Shown here one piece after another: positions 15,424 through 23,111 of a stretch of DNA of 36,658 bases. The first letter of the stretch is position 1, and every line of letters starts with the position of its first letter. The notes under the pieces are model-generated. The model did not search any database and was not told where the DNA came from. It worked only from the letters and a program-made list of their open reading frames with translations. This stretch comes from Kitasatospora sp. DSM 101779 (GTDB lineage: Bacteria; Actinomycetota; Actinomycetes; Streptomycetales; Streptomycetaceae), in assembly GCF_025655475.1 (NCBI RefSeq), contig NZ_JAHTIK010000001.1, positions 3,584,515 through 3,621,172 on the forward strand. The letters are read 5' to 3'. Both the position numbers and the translations under genes were made by a program.

Positions 15424-16523
15424 GTTGCGACCTCCCGCATGCGCTGTGCCGCCGTCTCCGGCGACACGTCGTTGACGAACGCGTCCATGCCGGACTCGAC
15501 GCCGGCGAGGAACTTGAGCTTGCCCACCGTACGACGAATCGTGAACAGCTCCAGGTGCAGCGCCAGCTCCTCACCTCCGAGGGCGGGCGCCTGGTGCCAG
15601 GCCGCGATGTACGGCGTCGGCTGGGCCTGCACATTGTGCCCGGGCTCGATGAACAACCGGTCGAAGCGGCGCAGCAGCTCCAGGTGGACGGCGGGGAACT
15701 CGGCGCGTTCGGCCTCGGTGAGGCCGGTCAGGTCGGGCACCCGGCGGTTGGGGTAGAGGTGCACCTCGTAGGGCCAGCGGGCGGCGAACGGGACGAAGGC
15801 CGTCCAGTGCTCGCCGGCGAGCACCACCCGGACGGGGTCGGCGCGTTCGGCGTCGAGCAGGTCCTCGAAGAGGTTGCGGCCGGTGCGGGCCCGGTGCTCG
15901 GCGGCCCGTTCGAGGGCGCGGGCCGTCCGCGGTGTGACGAACGGGAACGCGTAGATCTGCCCGTGCGGGTGGGCGAGGGTGACACCGATCTCCGCGCCGC
16001 GGTTCTCGAAGCAGTAGACCTGGCGGACGCCGGGCAGGGCGGACAGCTCGGCCGTCCGGTCCGTCCAGGCGTCGAGGACGAGGCGGACCCGCTGCTCGTC
16101 GAGGTCGGCGAAGGACTTGGCGTGGTCGGCGGTGAAGCAGACCACCTCGCAGCGGCCGGCGCCCGGCGCCGATTCGGCGACCGGGTGGTGGCGGCCGGTG
16201 GCGTGCACGGCGGCGTCGGCGGCCAGCGACGGGAAGCGGTTCTCGAAGACCGCGACCTGGTAGTCGGCGGCCGGGACCTCGCTGAGCCGGCCGTCGCGGG
16301 ACGGGCAGAGCGGGCACTCGTCGGCCGGTGGGTGGTAGGTGCGGGCCTGCCGGTGGGCGGCGACGGTCACCCAGTCGCCGGTGGTCGGGTCCCGGCGGAT
16401 CTCGGAGAGGCTCGCCGCGGGCTCCAGCGGGCGCAGGTCGGCGGAGGCCCGCGGCACGGAGCCGTCCGTGTCGAAGTAGATGAGCTCGCGGCCGTCCGCG
16501 AGCTTGGTGACGGTCTTCTTCAC
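15420..16523 (-). CDS. galT: Galactose-1-phosphate uridylyltransferase
   Basis: 367 residues. GalT exchanges the UMP of UDP-glucose onto galactose-1-phosphate through a uridylylated histidine. The active-site motif HPHGQ is at 185-189. A metal-binding Cys pair (CPLC, 70-73) and the C-terminal domain ([19 protein letters not shown]) are present. I start it at GTG 16523 ([21 protein letters not shown]), preceded by GGAG at 9 nt. The open frame continues upstream into the promoter repeats and is unlikely to be translated there. It is the first gene of the galT-galE-galK operon, the order known in Streptomyces. The promoter region just upstream carries four 10-bp-spaced repeats. Confidence 0.96.
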   Translation of the reverse strand: MKKTVTKLADGRELIYFDTDGSVPRASADLRPLEPAASLSEIRRDPTTGDWVTVAAHRQARTYHPPADECPLCPSRDGRLSEVPAADYQVAVFENRFPSLAADAAVHATGRHHPVAESAPGAGRCEVVCFTADHAKSFADLDEQRVRLVLDAWTDRTAELSALPGVRQVYCFENRGAEIGVTLAHPHGQIYAFPFVTPRTARALERAAEHRARTGRNLFEDLLDAERADPVRVVLAGEHWTAFVPFAARWPYEVHLYPNRRVPDLTGLTEAERAEFPAVHLELLRRFDRLFIEPGHNVQAQPTPYIAAWHQAPALGGEELALHLELFTIRRTVGKLKFLAGVESGMDAFVNDVSPETAAQRMREVAT

Positions 16524-16552
16524 GATGGACTGCTCCGATCTCCTCGCTCTCC

Positions 16553-16588
16553 AACATAATCGAACATCACCGACCATGAGTCAACATC
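16553..16588 (-). promoter_or_regulatory. gal operon promoter with four direct repeats at exact 10-bp spacing
   Basis: Read on the plus strand, AACATA (16553), AACATC (16563), ACCATG (16573) and AACATC (16583) begin exactly ten bases apart, i.e. on one face of the helix. On the minus strand the same stretch holds a good -35, TTGACT (16584-16579), and a -10-like GATTAT (16561-16556) with a 17-bp spacer, placed upstream of galT. The repeats therefore cover the promoter itself. The glucose-repressed, galactose-induced gal promoter of Streptomyces lividans is known to be controlled through hexamer direct repeats; the equivalence is inference. Confidence 0.7.
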
Positions 16589-16607
16589 GAAGAGGGTTCG
16601 TGAACGG

Positions 16608-17282
16608 TCAGGCCGACCGGTTGACCCGGTCCAGCAGGCCGGTCCTGGCGGCCACCGCCGCCGCCTCCAGCCGGGACCGGGCGCCCAGCTTCACCAGCAC
16701 CCGCTGCACATGCGTACGGGCGGTGCTGGAGGCGATCCCCATGCCCGAGGCGATGGCCGCGGTGTCCTCGCCCTCGGCGATCCGGGCCAGCACCTGGGCC
16801 TCCCGCCGGGTGAGCAGCCGCAGCAGCCGGACGGCGTCGTCGTCCGGCTCGGCGGCCGGCCTCAGCAGCGCCTCGAAGGCCCCCTGCAGCACCTCGACGG
16901 CGACCGCGGCCTCCCCCGCCCGGACCCGGGCGACGGCGCGCTCGACCACCTCGATCCGCTCGTCGCTGCGCACGTAGCCGGCCGCGCCGGCGGCGAAGGC
17001 CGCCGCCACCCGTCCGGGATCGCCGACCGGGCCGAGGACCACGACGGCCAGCTCGGGCCGCTCCGCGCGCAGCCGCCGGAGCGGGGCGAACGGGTCCTCG
17101 TCCCCGGCCGGTTCGGCGAGCCCCAGCAGGCAGACCTCGGGCCGCCGTCCGGCGACCAGGCCGAGGACGGCGGCGGCGGGCGCGCCCACCGCGAGGACGC
17201 GGTGCCCGCGCAGCCGCAGGGCGGCCGCCAGGGCCTCGGCCAGCAGGCGGTGGTCGTCGACGATCACGAGCCGAACGCCCAC
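16608..17282 (-). CDS. Atypical LuxR-type response regulator lacking receiver phosphorylation residues
   Basis: 224 residues from GTG 17282, which has GGAGG 5 nt upstream; an ATG five codons earlier lies on the Shine-Dalgarno sequence. The receiver-like domain begins VRLVIVDDHRLLAEAL and keeps the acidic pair. The phosphoacceptor Asp is replaced by Gly (LLGLAEPAGD), the switch Thr/Ser by Gly (VVVLGPVGD) and the conserved Lys by Ser (GYVRSDE). A LuxR helix-turn-helix ends the protein (LTRREAQVLARIAEG, GIASSTARTHVQRVLVKLGA). It should therefore bind DNA without normal phosphorelay control, perhaps through a small molecule or constitutively. It lies directly upstream of the gal promoter, on the same strand as galT, and no kinase is nearby. 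A role in gal control is only a positional guess. Confidence 0.88.
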   Translation of the reverse strand: MGVRLVIVDDHRLLAEALAAALRLRGHRVLAVGAPAAAVLGLVAGRRPEVCLLGLAEPAGDEDPFAPLRRLRAERPELAVVVLGPVGDPGRVAAAFAAGAAGYVRSDERIEVVERAVARVRAGEAAVAVEVLQGAFEALLRPAAEPDDDAVRLLRLLTRREAQVLARIAEGEDTAAIASGMGIASSTARTHVQRVLVKLGARSRLEAAAVAARTGLLDRVNRSA

Positions 17283-17436
17283 GGCGCCCTCCCCCATCCC
17301 CCGCGCCGCCCACGTGGAGCCTCCGCACCCGGCGCGGCGCTTGACGCACCATCACAGCGCATCCGCAGCCGCTCCGCCAGGCCGCCGGGAGGTCCGGAAC
17401 CGGCCGGACGGGCGGCCGAACCGCCCCGGGGAACGC

Positions 17437-17468
17437 CGAAGGCCCCCGCCTTGCGGCGAGGGCCTTCG
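17437..17468. terminator. Terminator hairpin after tRNA-Thr
   Basis: Bases 17437-17450 pair with 17455-17468 over 14 bp with one C-A mismatch and a TTGC loop. It begins 10 nt past the 3' end of tRNA-Thr on the minus strand and so should end that transcript before the LuxR-type gene. Confidence 0.82.
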
Positions 17469-17478
17469 AACTCCGTGG

Positions 17479-17551
17479 AGCCCCCATGCGGAATCGAACC
17501 GCAGACCTTCTCCTTACCATGGAGACGCTCTACCGACTGAGCTATAGGGGC
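17479..17551 (-). tRNA. tRNA-Thr (anticodon GGT)
   Basis: 73 bases on the minus strand form a complete cloverleaf: acceptor GCCCCTA/TGGGGGC (one T-G pair), D arm with AGCTCAGTCGGTAGAGC, anticodon stem TCTCC/GGAGA around ATGGTAA (anticodon GGT, reads ACC), and T arm with the conserved GGTTCGATTCC. CCA is not encoded. It is followed by a strong terminator hairpin. Confidence 0.96.
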
Positions 17552-17666
17552 TTGTTCTCGGCGTGTTCCCGGTGTTCCCCGCGAACGAGGAAGACATTAC
17601 AGGGTGGGCGGCCGGAAAGGGAAATCGGTCGTGGTCACCACGACGGGGCCCGCCCGGGCCCGTCGA

Positions 17667-18116
17667 TCACCCCTGCGGAGCGCAGCCCTCGCCGTGCGCC
17701 CGGTCGAAGCGCTCGCGCGCCGCCACCACCTGGCCGGCGTAGGACTCGACCCAGTCGCCGAGCGGCGCGATCCGCTCCGCCAGGGTGCGGCCCAGCGGCA
17801 GCAGCCCGTAGACGACCCGCGGCGGGGTCTCCGGGTGGACGGTGCGCAGCACCAGCCCGTCCCGCTCCAGGGCGCGCAGCGACTGGGTGAGCATCTTGCG
17901 GCTGACCCCGCCGACCGAGCGCTGGAGCTCGGAGAACCGCTGCTCGCCGCAGCTGTGCAGGCTCAGCACGAGCAGCAGCGACCACTTGTCGGCGAGCTCG
18001 GCGAACACGTCCCGGCTGGGGCAGACGGCGGCGAAGATGTCGAACCCCTGGTCGCCGTCGGGACAGGTGTCAGGGATTGCGGGTCGCGGGTCGGCGGTCT
18101 GCTGGGGGGTGGCCAT
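17667..18116 (-). CDS. HxlR/DUF24-family regulator with conserved redox cysteine
   Basis: 149 residues from ATG 18116. The winged helix spans about 30-130: CPSRDVFAELADKWSLLLVL, then RFSELQRSVGGVSRKMLTQSLRALERDGLV, and the wing PPRVVYGLLPLG. Cys32 in the CPSRDVF segment aligns with the N-terminal cysteine by which YodB, HypR and QorR-type DUF24 proteins sense quinones and thiol oxidants. A second Cys (C18) lies upstream, and others are at C95 region-proximal and near the C-terminus. The gene is divergent from a WrbA-like flavodoxin reductase, the usual partner of such sensors. No ribosome binding site precedes the ATG; TACCCT 6 nt upstream suggests a leaderless transcript. In-frame codons further upstream overlap the operator repeats. 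The inducer is inferred. Confidence 0.9.
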   Translation of the reverse strand: MATPQQTADPRPAIPDTCPDGDQGFDIFAAVCPSRDVFAELADKWSLLLVLSLHSCGEQRFSELQRSVGGVSRKMLTQSLRALERDGLVLRTVHPETPPRVVYGLLPLGRTLAERIAPLGDWVESYAGQVVAARERFDRAHGEGCAPQG

Positions 18117-18122
18117 GGGGCA

Positions 18123-18189
18123 AGGGTAGCGCCGGCGGTCTCCAATCGGGAGTTGGTAACCATCGGAGACCTGGTCTACATTGGAGACC
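18123..18189. promoter_or_regulatory. Divergent promoter region with three copies of AT(T/C)GGAGACC
   Basis: One copy lies inverted at 18137-18146 (GGTCTCCAAT) and two direct copies lie at 18162-18171 and 18180-18189. The inverted copy is just upstream of the hxlR -10-like TACCCT (minus strand, 18128-18123). The two direct copies overlap a good rightward promoter, TTGGTA (18153-18158) and TACATT (18177-18182) with an 18-bp spacer, which would start the flavodoxin transcript near 18189. The layout fits a regulator that represses both directions; the binding protein is inferred to be the HxlR product. Confidence 0.7.
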
Positions 18190-18263
18190 GTCAAGCCCGG
18201 CCGGCCCGTCCGTCCGTTCGGCCGCCCGGGCATCCGTCCGCCTTCTTCGAGGAGTCATCCCGC

Positions 18264-18863
18264 ATGACGACCGCCATCCGTCCCACCGTCGCCATCGCCT
18301 ACCACTCCGGCTACGGCCACACCGCCGTGCTGGCCGAGGCCGTCGCCCGTGGTGCCGCCGCGGCCGGCGCCGACGCGGTGCAGATCGCCGTGGACGCCAT
18401 CACCGAGGAGCAGTGGGCGCAGCTCGACGCCGCCGACGCGATCGTCTTCGGCTCGCCGACCTACATGGGCACCGCCTCCGGCGCCTTCCACACCTTCGCC
18501 GAGGCCAGCTCCAAGCGCTGGTTCGGCCAGACCTGGAAGGACAAGCTGGCCGCCGGCTTCACCAACTCCGCCTCCAAGAGCGGCGACAAGCTGCACACCC
18601 TGCAGTTCTTCACGGTGCTCGCGGCCCAGCACGGCATGCACTGGGTGAACCTCGGCCTGCACCCGGGCTGGAACTCCACCACCGCCTCGGAGAACGACCT
18701 CAACCGCCTCGGCCTGTTCCTCGGCGCCGGCGCCCAGACCAACAACGACCAGGGCCCGGAGGGCGTCCACAAGGCCGACATCGCCACCGCCGAGCACCTC
18801 GGCGAGCGGGTCGCCCGGCAGGCCGCGATCACCCTGGCCGGCCGCGCCGCCCTGGCCGCCTGA
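18264..18863 (+). CDS. WrbA-like flavodoxin-family NAD(P)H:quinone oxidoreductase
   Basis: 199 residues, the length of WrbA (198 in E. coli). The FMN phosphate-binding loop is YHSGYGHTAVLAEAV (12-26), and the isoalloxazine-binding loops are GSPTYMGTASGAFHTF (about 72-87) and the segment around GFTNSASKSGDK. It should carry out two-electron reduction of quinones with NAD(P)H, avoiding semiquinone radicals. The Tyr/Met loop GSPTYMG resembles WrbA's GTPTRFG. Start ATG 18264 has GAGGAG 9 nt upstream. It is divergent from a DUF24 regulator with a redox-type cysteine, which supports a quinone or oxidant detoxification role. The substrate itself cannot be told from sequence. Confidence 0.9.
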   Translation: MTTAIRPTVAIAYHSGYGHTAVLAEAVARGAAAAGADAVQIAVDAITEEQWAQLDAADAIVFGSPTYMGTASGAFHTFAEASSKRWFGQTWKDKLAAGFTNSASKSGDKLHTLQFFTVLAAQHGMHWVNLGLHPGWNSTTASENDLNRLGLFLGAGAQTNNDQGPEGVHKADIATAEHLGERVARQAAITLAGRAALAA

Positions 18864-18878
18864 CGCACCGACGCACCG

Positions 18879-20216
18879 TCACCGGCCGGCCGCCGCACCC
18901 CCGCTCGGCGCGAGGGTCCGGCGGCCGGCCGCGTCCAGTTCCACCCCGCGGGTCTCCGGCAGGCCGAGCACGCACAGCACGGACACCCCGCCGAGCGCGG
19001 CCAGGTACCAGCCGACCGGCACGGCCGTCCCGTACGAGGCGGTCAGCCGGGTCGCCACCAGCGGGGCCGTCGCACCGCCCACCACCCCGGCCAGGTTGTA
19101 GGTCAGCGCCGCCCCCGTGTAGCGCACCCGGGTCGGGAACAGCTCCGGCAGGTACGCGGCGACCGGCCCGAGCATCGCGCCGAGCAGCGCCATCGCCCCG
19201 AGCAGGCCGAGCGCGATCCAGGCCGTCCGCCCGGTCTCCAGCAGCGGGAACAACGCCGCCGACCAGAGCGCCGCCGCGCCGGTCGCGGCCGCCAGCGTCC
19301 GCCGCCGGCCGAACCGGTCGCTCGCCCGCGCCGCGAGCACCACCGTGCCGCCCTTCAGCACCGCACCCGCCATCAACAGGCCGAGGACCGGCGTCCGGGC
19401 CACCCCGAGGTCCGCGGTCAGGTGCGCCAGCGCGTACGTGGTCGTCAGGTAGAACAGCGCGTACCCGGACATCACCGCGCCCGCGCCGAGCAGCACCGGG
19501 CGGCCGTGCCGGCCCAGCACCTCCGCCGCCGGCACCCTCGGCCGCACCCGCTCCGCCCCGAACAGCGGACTCTCCGACACCTGCAGCCGGACGAACAGCC
19601 CGATCGCCACCAGCACCAGGGACGCCAGGAACGGCACCCGCCAGCCCCAGGCCAGGAAGGCCGCCTCGTCCAGCACCGAGCCCAGCACCAGGAACACCCC
19701 GGTCGCCAGGAAGAATCCGGCGCACGGCCCGAGTTGCAGCAGGCCGCCGTACCGGCCGCGGCGCTCGGGCGGGGCGTGCTCCGCCAGCAGCAGGGCAGCC
19801 CCTCCCCACTCGCCGCCCAGTCCCAGCCCCTGGCAGAAGCGCAGCACCGTGAGCAGCACCGGCGCCCAGCCGCCCCACCGGCCGTAGTCGGGCAGCAGGC
19901 CCACCGCCGCGGTGGACAGGCCCATCAGCAGCAGCGACACCACCAGGGTCGCCCGCCGGCCGAGCCGGTCGCCGAAGTGCCCGAACAGCACCGCGCCGAG
20001 CGGGCGGGCCACGAAGGCCGCCGCGTAGACGGAGAAGGCGGCGAACAGCGAACCGACCGCCCCCAGGCCGGGGAAGAAGACCCGGCCGAAGACCAGCGCC
20101 GCGGCCGTGCCGTAGATGAAGAAGTCGTAGAACTCGACCGCGGTGCCGAGGAGGGCGGCGGCGGCCACCCGGCGCAGCGCCGCCGGGTCTCCGACTGATG
20201 GGGTGTCATGCGTCAT
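18879..20216 (-). CDS. MFS transporter, metabolite:H+ symporter (MHS) family
   Basis: 445 residues with twelve predicted membrane segments. The opening AALLGTAVEFYDFFIYGTAAALVFG is the signature of the MHS family (relatives ProP, ShiA, KgtP), which import small organic acids or betaines with protons. MFS motif A appears as GHFGDRLGRRATLV (loop 2-3), and RFCQGLGLGGEWGGA and LPELFPTRVRYTG are further MHS marks. I start it at ATG 20216, with AGGGTGGG upstream; it is followed at once by the family motif. It converges on the flavodoxin gene with a 15-nt gap. The 144 bases to the next rightward gene hold the shared divergent promoter region. Substrate unknown. Confidence 0.92.
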   Translation of the reverse strand: MTHDTPSVGDPAALRRVAAAALLGTAVEFYDFFIYGTAAALVFGRVFFPGLGAVGSLFAAFSVYAAAFVARPLGAVLFGHFGDRLGRRATLVVSLLLMGLSTAAVGLLPDYGRWGGWAPVLLTVLRFCQGLGLGGEWGGAALLLAEHAPPERRGRYGGLLQLGPCAGFFLATGVFLVLGSVLDEAAFLAWGWRVPFLASLVLVAIGLFVRLQVSESPLFGAERVRPRVPAAEVLGRHGRPVLLGAGAVMSGYALFYLTTTYALAHLTADLGVARTPVLGLLMAGAVLKGGTVVLAARASDRFGRRRTLAAATGAAALWSAALFPLLETGRTAWIALGLLGAMALLGAMLGPVAAYLPELFPTRVRYTGAALTYNLAGVVGGATAPLVATRLTASYGTAVPVGWYLAALGGVSVLCVLGLPETRGVELDAAGRRTLAPSGGAAAGR

Positions 20217-20360
20217 GGCGCCCACCCTGGCAAGGCGTTGAGCTGCAAGGACAGCAGGCACACGGGTGATTCGGGAGCGAACGGGCAGAAGGGAGCCGGG
20301 GTGGTGCGCCGCCCCGGGCGCGGCGGTATGGTGGCCGCCTCCGCCTCCGAAAGGGCGCAC

Positions 20361-20558
20361 GTGAACAACGTGTTCGACGACAACGGCGTGTTCGACAAGC
20401 TCTTCGCCGTGCTGTGCCTCGCGCTCACCCTCCTGCTGCTCGACCTGGGCGTCAGCCAGTACCGCCACGGCGGTTCGGCCGCCTGGGTGCTCCTCGCCGC
20501 GGTCCTGCTGCCGGCCGCCGGCTGGGAGACCGTCCGCCGGTTCCGCCCCCGGCGCTGA
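20361..20558 (+). CDS. Small membrane protein, hypothetical
   Basis: 65 residues from GTG 20361 (AAAGGG 5 nt upstream). Two hydrophobic stretches are visible, at about 13-30 (LFAVLCLALTLLLLDLG) and 40-56 (AAWVLLAAVLLPAAGWE), with a short RHGG loop between and a basic tail (RRFRPRR), suggesting a two-helix membrane protein. An in-frame ATG at 20328 would add 11 residues, but TATGGT at 20327-20332 looks more like a -10 element. I do not recognise a family. It is followed by a strong hairpin and faces the ABC-F gene. Confidence 0.65.
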   Translation: MNNVFDDNGVFDKLFAVLCLALTLLLLDLGVSQYRHGGSAAWVLLAAVLLPAAGWETVRRFRPRR

Positions 20559-20573
20559 GGGTCGGCCAACGCC

Positions 20574-20600
20574 GAGGGGCGCCCCGCCGGGGCGCCCCTC
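20574..20600. terminator. Bidirectional terminator, perfect 12-bp stem
   Basis: GAGGGGCGCCCC (20574-20585) pairs perfectly with GGGGCGCCCCTC (20589-20600) around a 3-nt loop. It lies between the stops of the small membrane-protein gene (20558) and the ABC-F gene (20611), which face each other. Confidence 0.88.
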
Positions 20601-20610
20601 TCGGTGCCTC

Positions 20611-22410
20611 TCAGACCTGTTCGGCGAGCTCCAGCCAGGCCATCTCCAGCTCCTCCTTCTCGTCGCGGACCTTCCGCAGCTTGGCGTCCAGTTCCGCGAC
20701 CTTGGAGAAGTCGGCGGCGTGCTCGGCGAGCTGGGTGTGCAGCTTGGACTCCTGGTCGTCCAGCTTGGCGATCTGCCGCTCCAGCTTCTGCATCTCCTTC
20801 TTCGCCGCCCGGGTGTCCGCGGCGGGCTTCGCCGCGGCGGCCGGGGCCGCAGCGGCGGCGGGCGCGGCCGACTCGGCCATCCGGGCCCGGCGCTCCAGGT
20901 ACTCGTCGACGCCGTTCGGCAGCATCCGCATCCGCCGGTCGCCGAGGAGTGCGTAGACGGTGTCGGTGGTGCGCTCGATGAAGAAGCGGTCGTGGCTGAT
21001 GACGATCATCGAGCCGGGCCAGCCGTCGAGGAGGTCCTCCAGCTGGTTGAGGGTCTCGATGTCGAGGTCGTTGGTGGGCTCGTCGAGGAAGAGCACATTG
21101 GGCTCGTCCATCAGCAGGCGCAGCAGCTGGAGGCGGCGGCGCTCACCGCCGGACAGGTCGCCGACCGGCGTCCACTGCTTGTCCTTGCCGAAGCCGAACT
21201 GCTCGCAGAGCTGACCCGCGCTCATCTCCCGGCCCTTGCCGAGGTCGACGCGGCCGCGGACCTGCTCGACGGCCTGCAGCACCCGGGTCTCCGGGTCCAG
21301 CTCGGCGATCTCCTGGGAGAGGTAGGCGAGGCGCACGGTCTTGCCGACCTTGATGACGCCACCGGCCGGCTGCACGTCGCCCTCGGTGGCGTACGCGGCC
21401 TGCATGGCCCGCAGCAGCGAGGTCTTGCCGGCGCCGTTCACGCCGAGCAGGCCGATCCGGTCGCCGGGGCCGAGCTGCCAGGTCAGGTGGTCCAGCAGGT
21501 GCTTGGGACCGGCCTTGATGCTCACGCCCTCCAGGTCGAAGACGGTGCGGCCGAGCCGGGCGTTGGCGAACTTCATCAGCTCGGACTTGTCGCGCGGCTC
21601 CGGCACGTCGGCGATCAGGGCGTTGGCCGCCTCGATCCGGTAGCGCGGCTTGGAGGTGCGGGCGGGGGCGCCACGGCGCAGCCAGGCCAGCTCCTTGCGG
21701 GCCAGGTTCTGCCGCTTCTGCTCCTCGGTCGCCTCGATCCGGGAACGCTCGGCGCGGGCGAAGACGTAGTCGGAGTATCCGCCCTCGTACTCGCGGACCT
21801 CGCCGCGCTGGACGTCCCACATCCGGGTGCAGACCTGGTCGAGGAACCAGCGGTCGTGGGTGACGCAGACCAGCGCCGAGCGGCGGGCCTGCAGGTGGCG
21901 GGCGAGCCAGGCGATGCCCTCCACGTCGAGGTGGTTGGTGGGCTCGTCCAGAACGATCAGGTCGGGCTCGCCGAGCAGCAGCTTGGCCAGCGCGATGCGG
22001 CGGCGCTCGCCGCCGGAGAGCGGGCCGATCACGGTGTCCAGGCCGTTGGCGAAGCCCGGCAGGTCGAGACCGCCGAACAGGCCCTCGACGATGTCGCGGA
22101 TCCGGGCGTCACCGAGCCACTCGTGGTCGGCCCGGTCGGCGATCACCTCGTGCCGGATGGTGGCCTCGGGGTCGAGGGAGTCGTGCTGGGTGAGGACGGC
22201 CATCTGCAGGCCGCCGGAGTGGGTGATCCGCCCGCTGTCCGGCTCCTCCAGCTTGGCGAGCATCCGGATCAGGGTGGTCTTGCCGTCGCCGTTGCGCCCG
22301 ACGACGCCGATCCGGTCCCCCTCGCTGACGCCGAGGCTCACCCCGTCCATCAGGGCACGGGTGCCGTACACCTTGGTGACGGACTCGATGGTGGCGAGGT
22401 TGACGGCCAC
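20611..22410 (-). CDS. ABC-F family ATP-binding protein (Uup/EttA-like translation factor)
   Basis: 599 residues with two fused ATPase domains and no membrane segments, i.e. an ABC-F protein that acts on the ribosome rather than a transporter. Walker A motifs are GRNGDGKTT (38-46) and GVNGAGKTS in the second domain. Signature motifs LSGGERRR occur twice, and Walker B reads LIVLDEPTNHLD and VLFLDEPTNDLD. Between the domains is the charged linker (about 225-285). An Ala-rich linker then leads to a C-terminal coiled coil (about 535-599, KKEMQKLERQIAKLDDQESK), the Uup-type tail. I start at GTG 22410 with AGGAG 10 nt upstream. Whether it confers antibiotic resistance or is a housekeeping factor cannot be decided here; the conserved core setting favours the latter. 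Confidence 0.93.
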   Translation of the reverse strand: MAVNLATIESVTKVYGTRALMDGVSLGVSEGDRIGVVGRNGDGKTTLIRMLAKLEEPDSGRITHSGGLQMAVLTQHDSLDPEATIRHEVIADRADHEWLGDARIRDIVEGLFGGLDLPGFANGLDTVIGPLSGGERRRIALAKLLLGEPDLIVLDEPTNHLDVEGIAWLARHLQARRSALVCVTHDRWFLDQVCTRMWDVQRGEVREYEGGYSDYVFARAERSRIEATEEQKRQNLARKELAWLRRGAPARTSKPRYRIEAANALIADVPEPRDKSELMKFANARLGRTVFDLEGVSIKAGPKHLLDHLTWQLGPGDRIGLLGVNGAGKTSLLRAMQAAYATEGDVQPAGGVIKVGKTVRLAYLSQEIAELDPETRVLQAVEQVRGRVDLGKGREMSAGQLCEQFGFGKDKQWTPVGDLSGGERRRLQLLRLLMDEPNVLFLDEPTNDLDIETLNQLEDLLDGWPGSMIVISHDRFFIERTTDTVYALLGDRRMRMLPNGVDEYLERRARMAESAAPAAAAAPAAAAKPAADTRAAKKEMQKLERQIAKLDDQESKLHTQLAEHAADFSKVAELDAKLRKVRDEKEELEMAWLELAEQV

Positions 22411-22559
22411 TGCTGCTGCGCTCCTGGGAGGGGGTCGGGAGGTGTCTCCGACCACCCAGCCTAGTGGGAGGCGGGAACGCCCCGGCCCGTGCGAGAGTCG
22501 CGGCAGCGGACCGGAGAGCGGGAGGTGTGCCGGGGCCGGCAGCCGGGAGGCGGCCGCAG

Positions 22560-23111
22560 ATGCTGCCCGAGGAGTTCGAACGCATCGCCCTGGCGGCCGG
22601 GCGCGAGGGTGTGCGGATGGAGTTCGTCCACGGTCGGATCGGCGTCAAGGCAGCACCCGACGGCGACCACGACGAGATCATCCGCTGGGTGATGAAGCAG
22701 TGCTTGCAGCAGCGCCCCGACCTCTGGCTGTACCCCGAGCGCGGGCTGCGGGTGGAGACCTACCGCAAGGGCCACGCCAAGCCGGACGGTGTGCTCGCCC
22801 CGGAGGGCAGCTTCGCCGGTCAAGGCGAGTGGGCCGATGCCGACCGCGCCGTGATGGTGGTCGAGGTGACCTCGTACGACACCGACACCGACCGCCGCGA
22901 CCGGGACGAGAAGCCGCGGACCTACGCGGAGACCGGCATCCCGGTCTACCTGCTGGTCGACCGGGACAGCTGCGAGGTGCTGGTCCACAGCGAGCCCGAG
23001 GACGGCCAGTACGTGAGCCTGGTTCGGCGGCCGTTCGGCAAGACCGTGGCGCTGCCCGACCCGGTCGGGATCAGCCTGGACACCGAGCCCTTCAAGGCCT
23101 GGGTGCGCTGA
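22560..23111 (+). CDS. Uma2-family putative endonuclease (PD-(D/E)XK-like fold)
   Basis: 183 residues, a family greatly expanded in streptomycetes and cyanobacteria and of unproven function. The restriction-endonuclease-like core is visible: GDHDEIIRWV, KPDGVLAPEG with D76, MVVEVTSYDTDTDRRDRDEK with E102, and AETGIPVYLLVDRD. D76 and E102 are the expected metal-binding residues. I start it at ATG 22560 because GGGAGG lies 9 nt upstream. GTG 22527, in frame, has its ribosome binding site too close. It converges on ispE and the two coding regions overlap by 20 bp at their 3' ends. Confidence 0.9.
   Translation: MLPEEFERIALAAGREGVRMEFVHGRIGVKAAPDGDHDEIIRWVMKQCLQQRPDLWLYPERGLRVETYRKGHAKPDGVLAPEGSFAGQGEWADADRAVMVVEVTSYDTDTDRRDRDEKPRTYAETGIPVYLLVDRDSCEVLVHSEPEDGQYVSLVRRPFGKTVALPDPVGISLDTEPFKAWVR

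Noticed and set aside
6345..17551. tRNA-Gln and tRNA-Thr as possible integration sites
   Set aside because: No integrase, no duplicated tRNA 3' end and no change in gene character is seen next to either.
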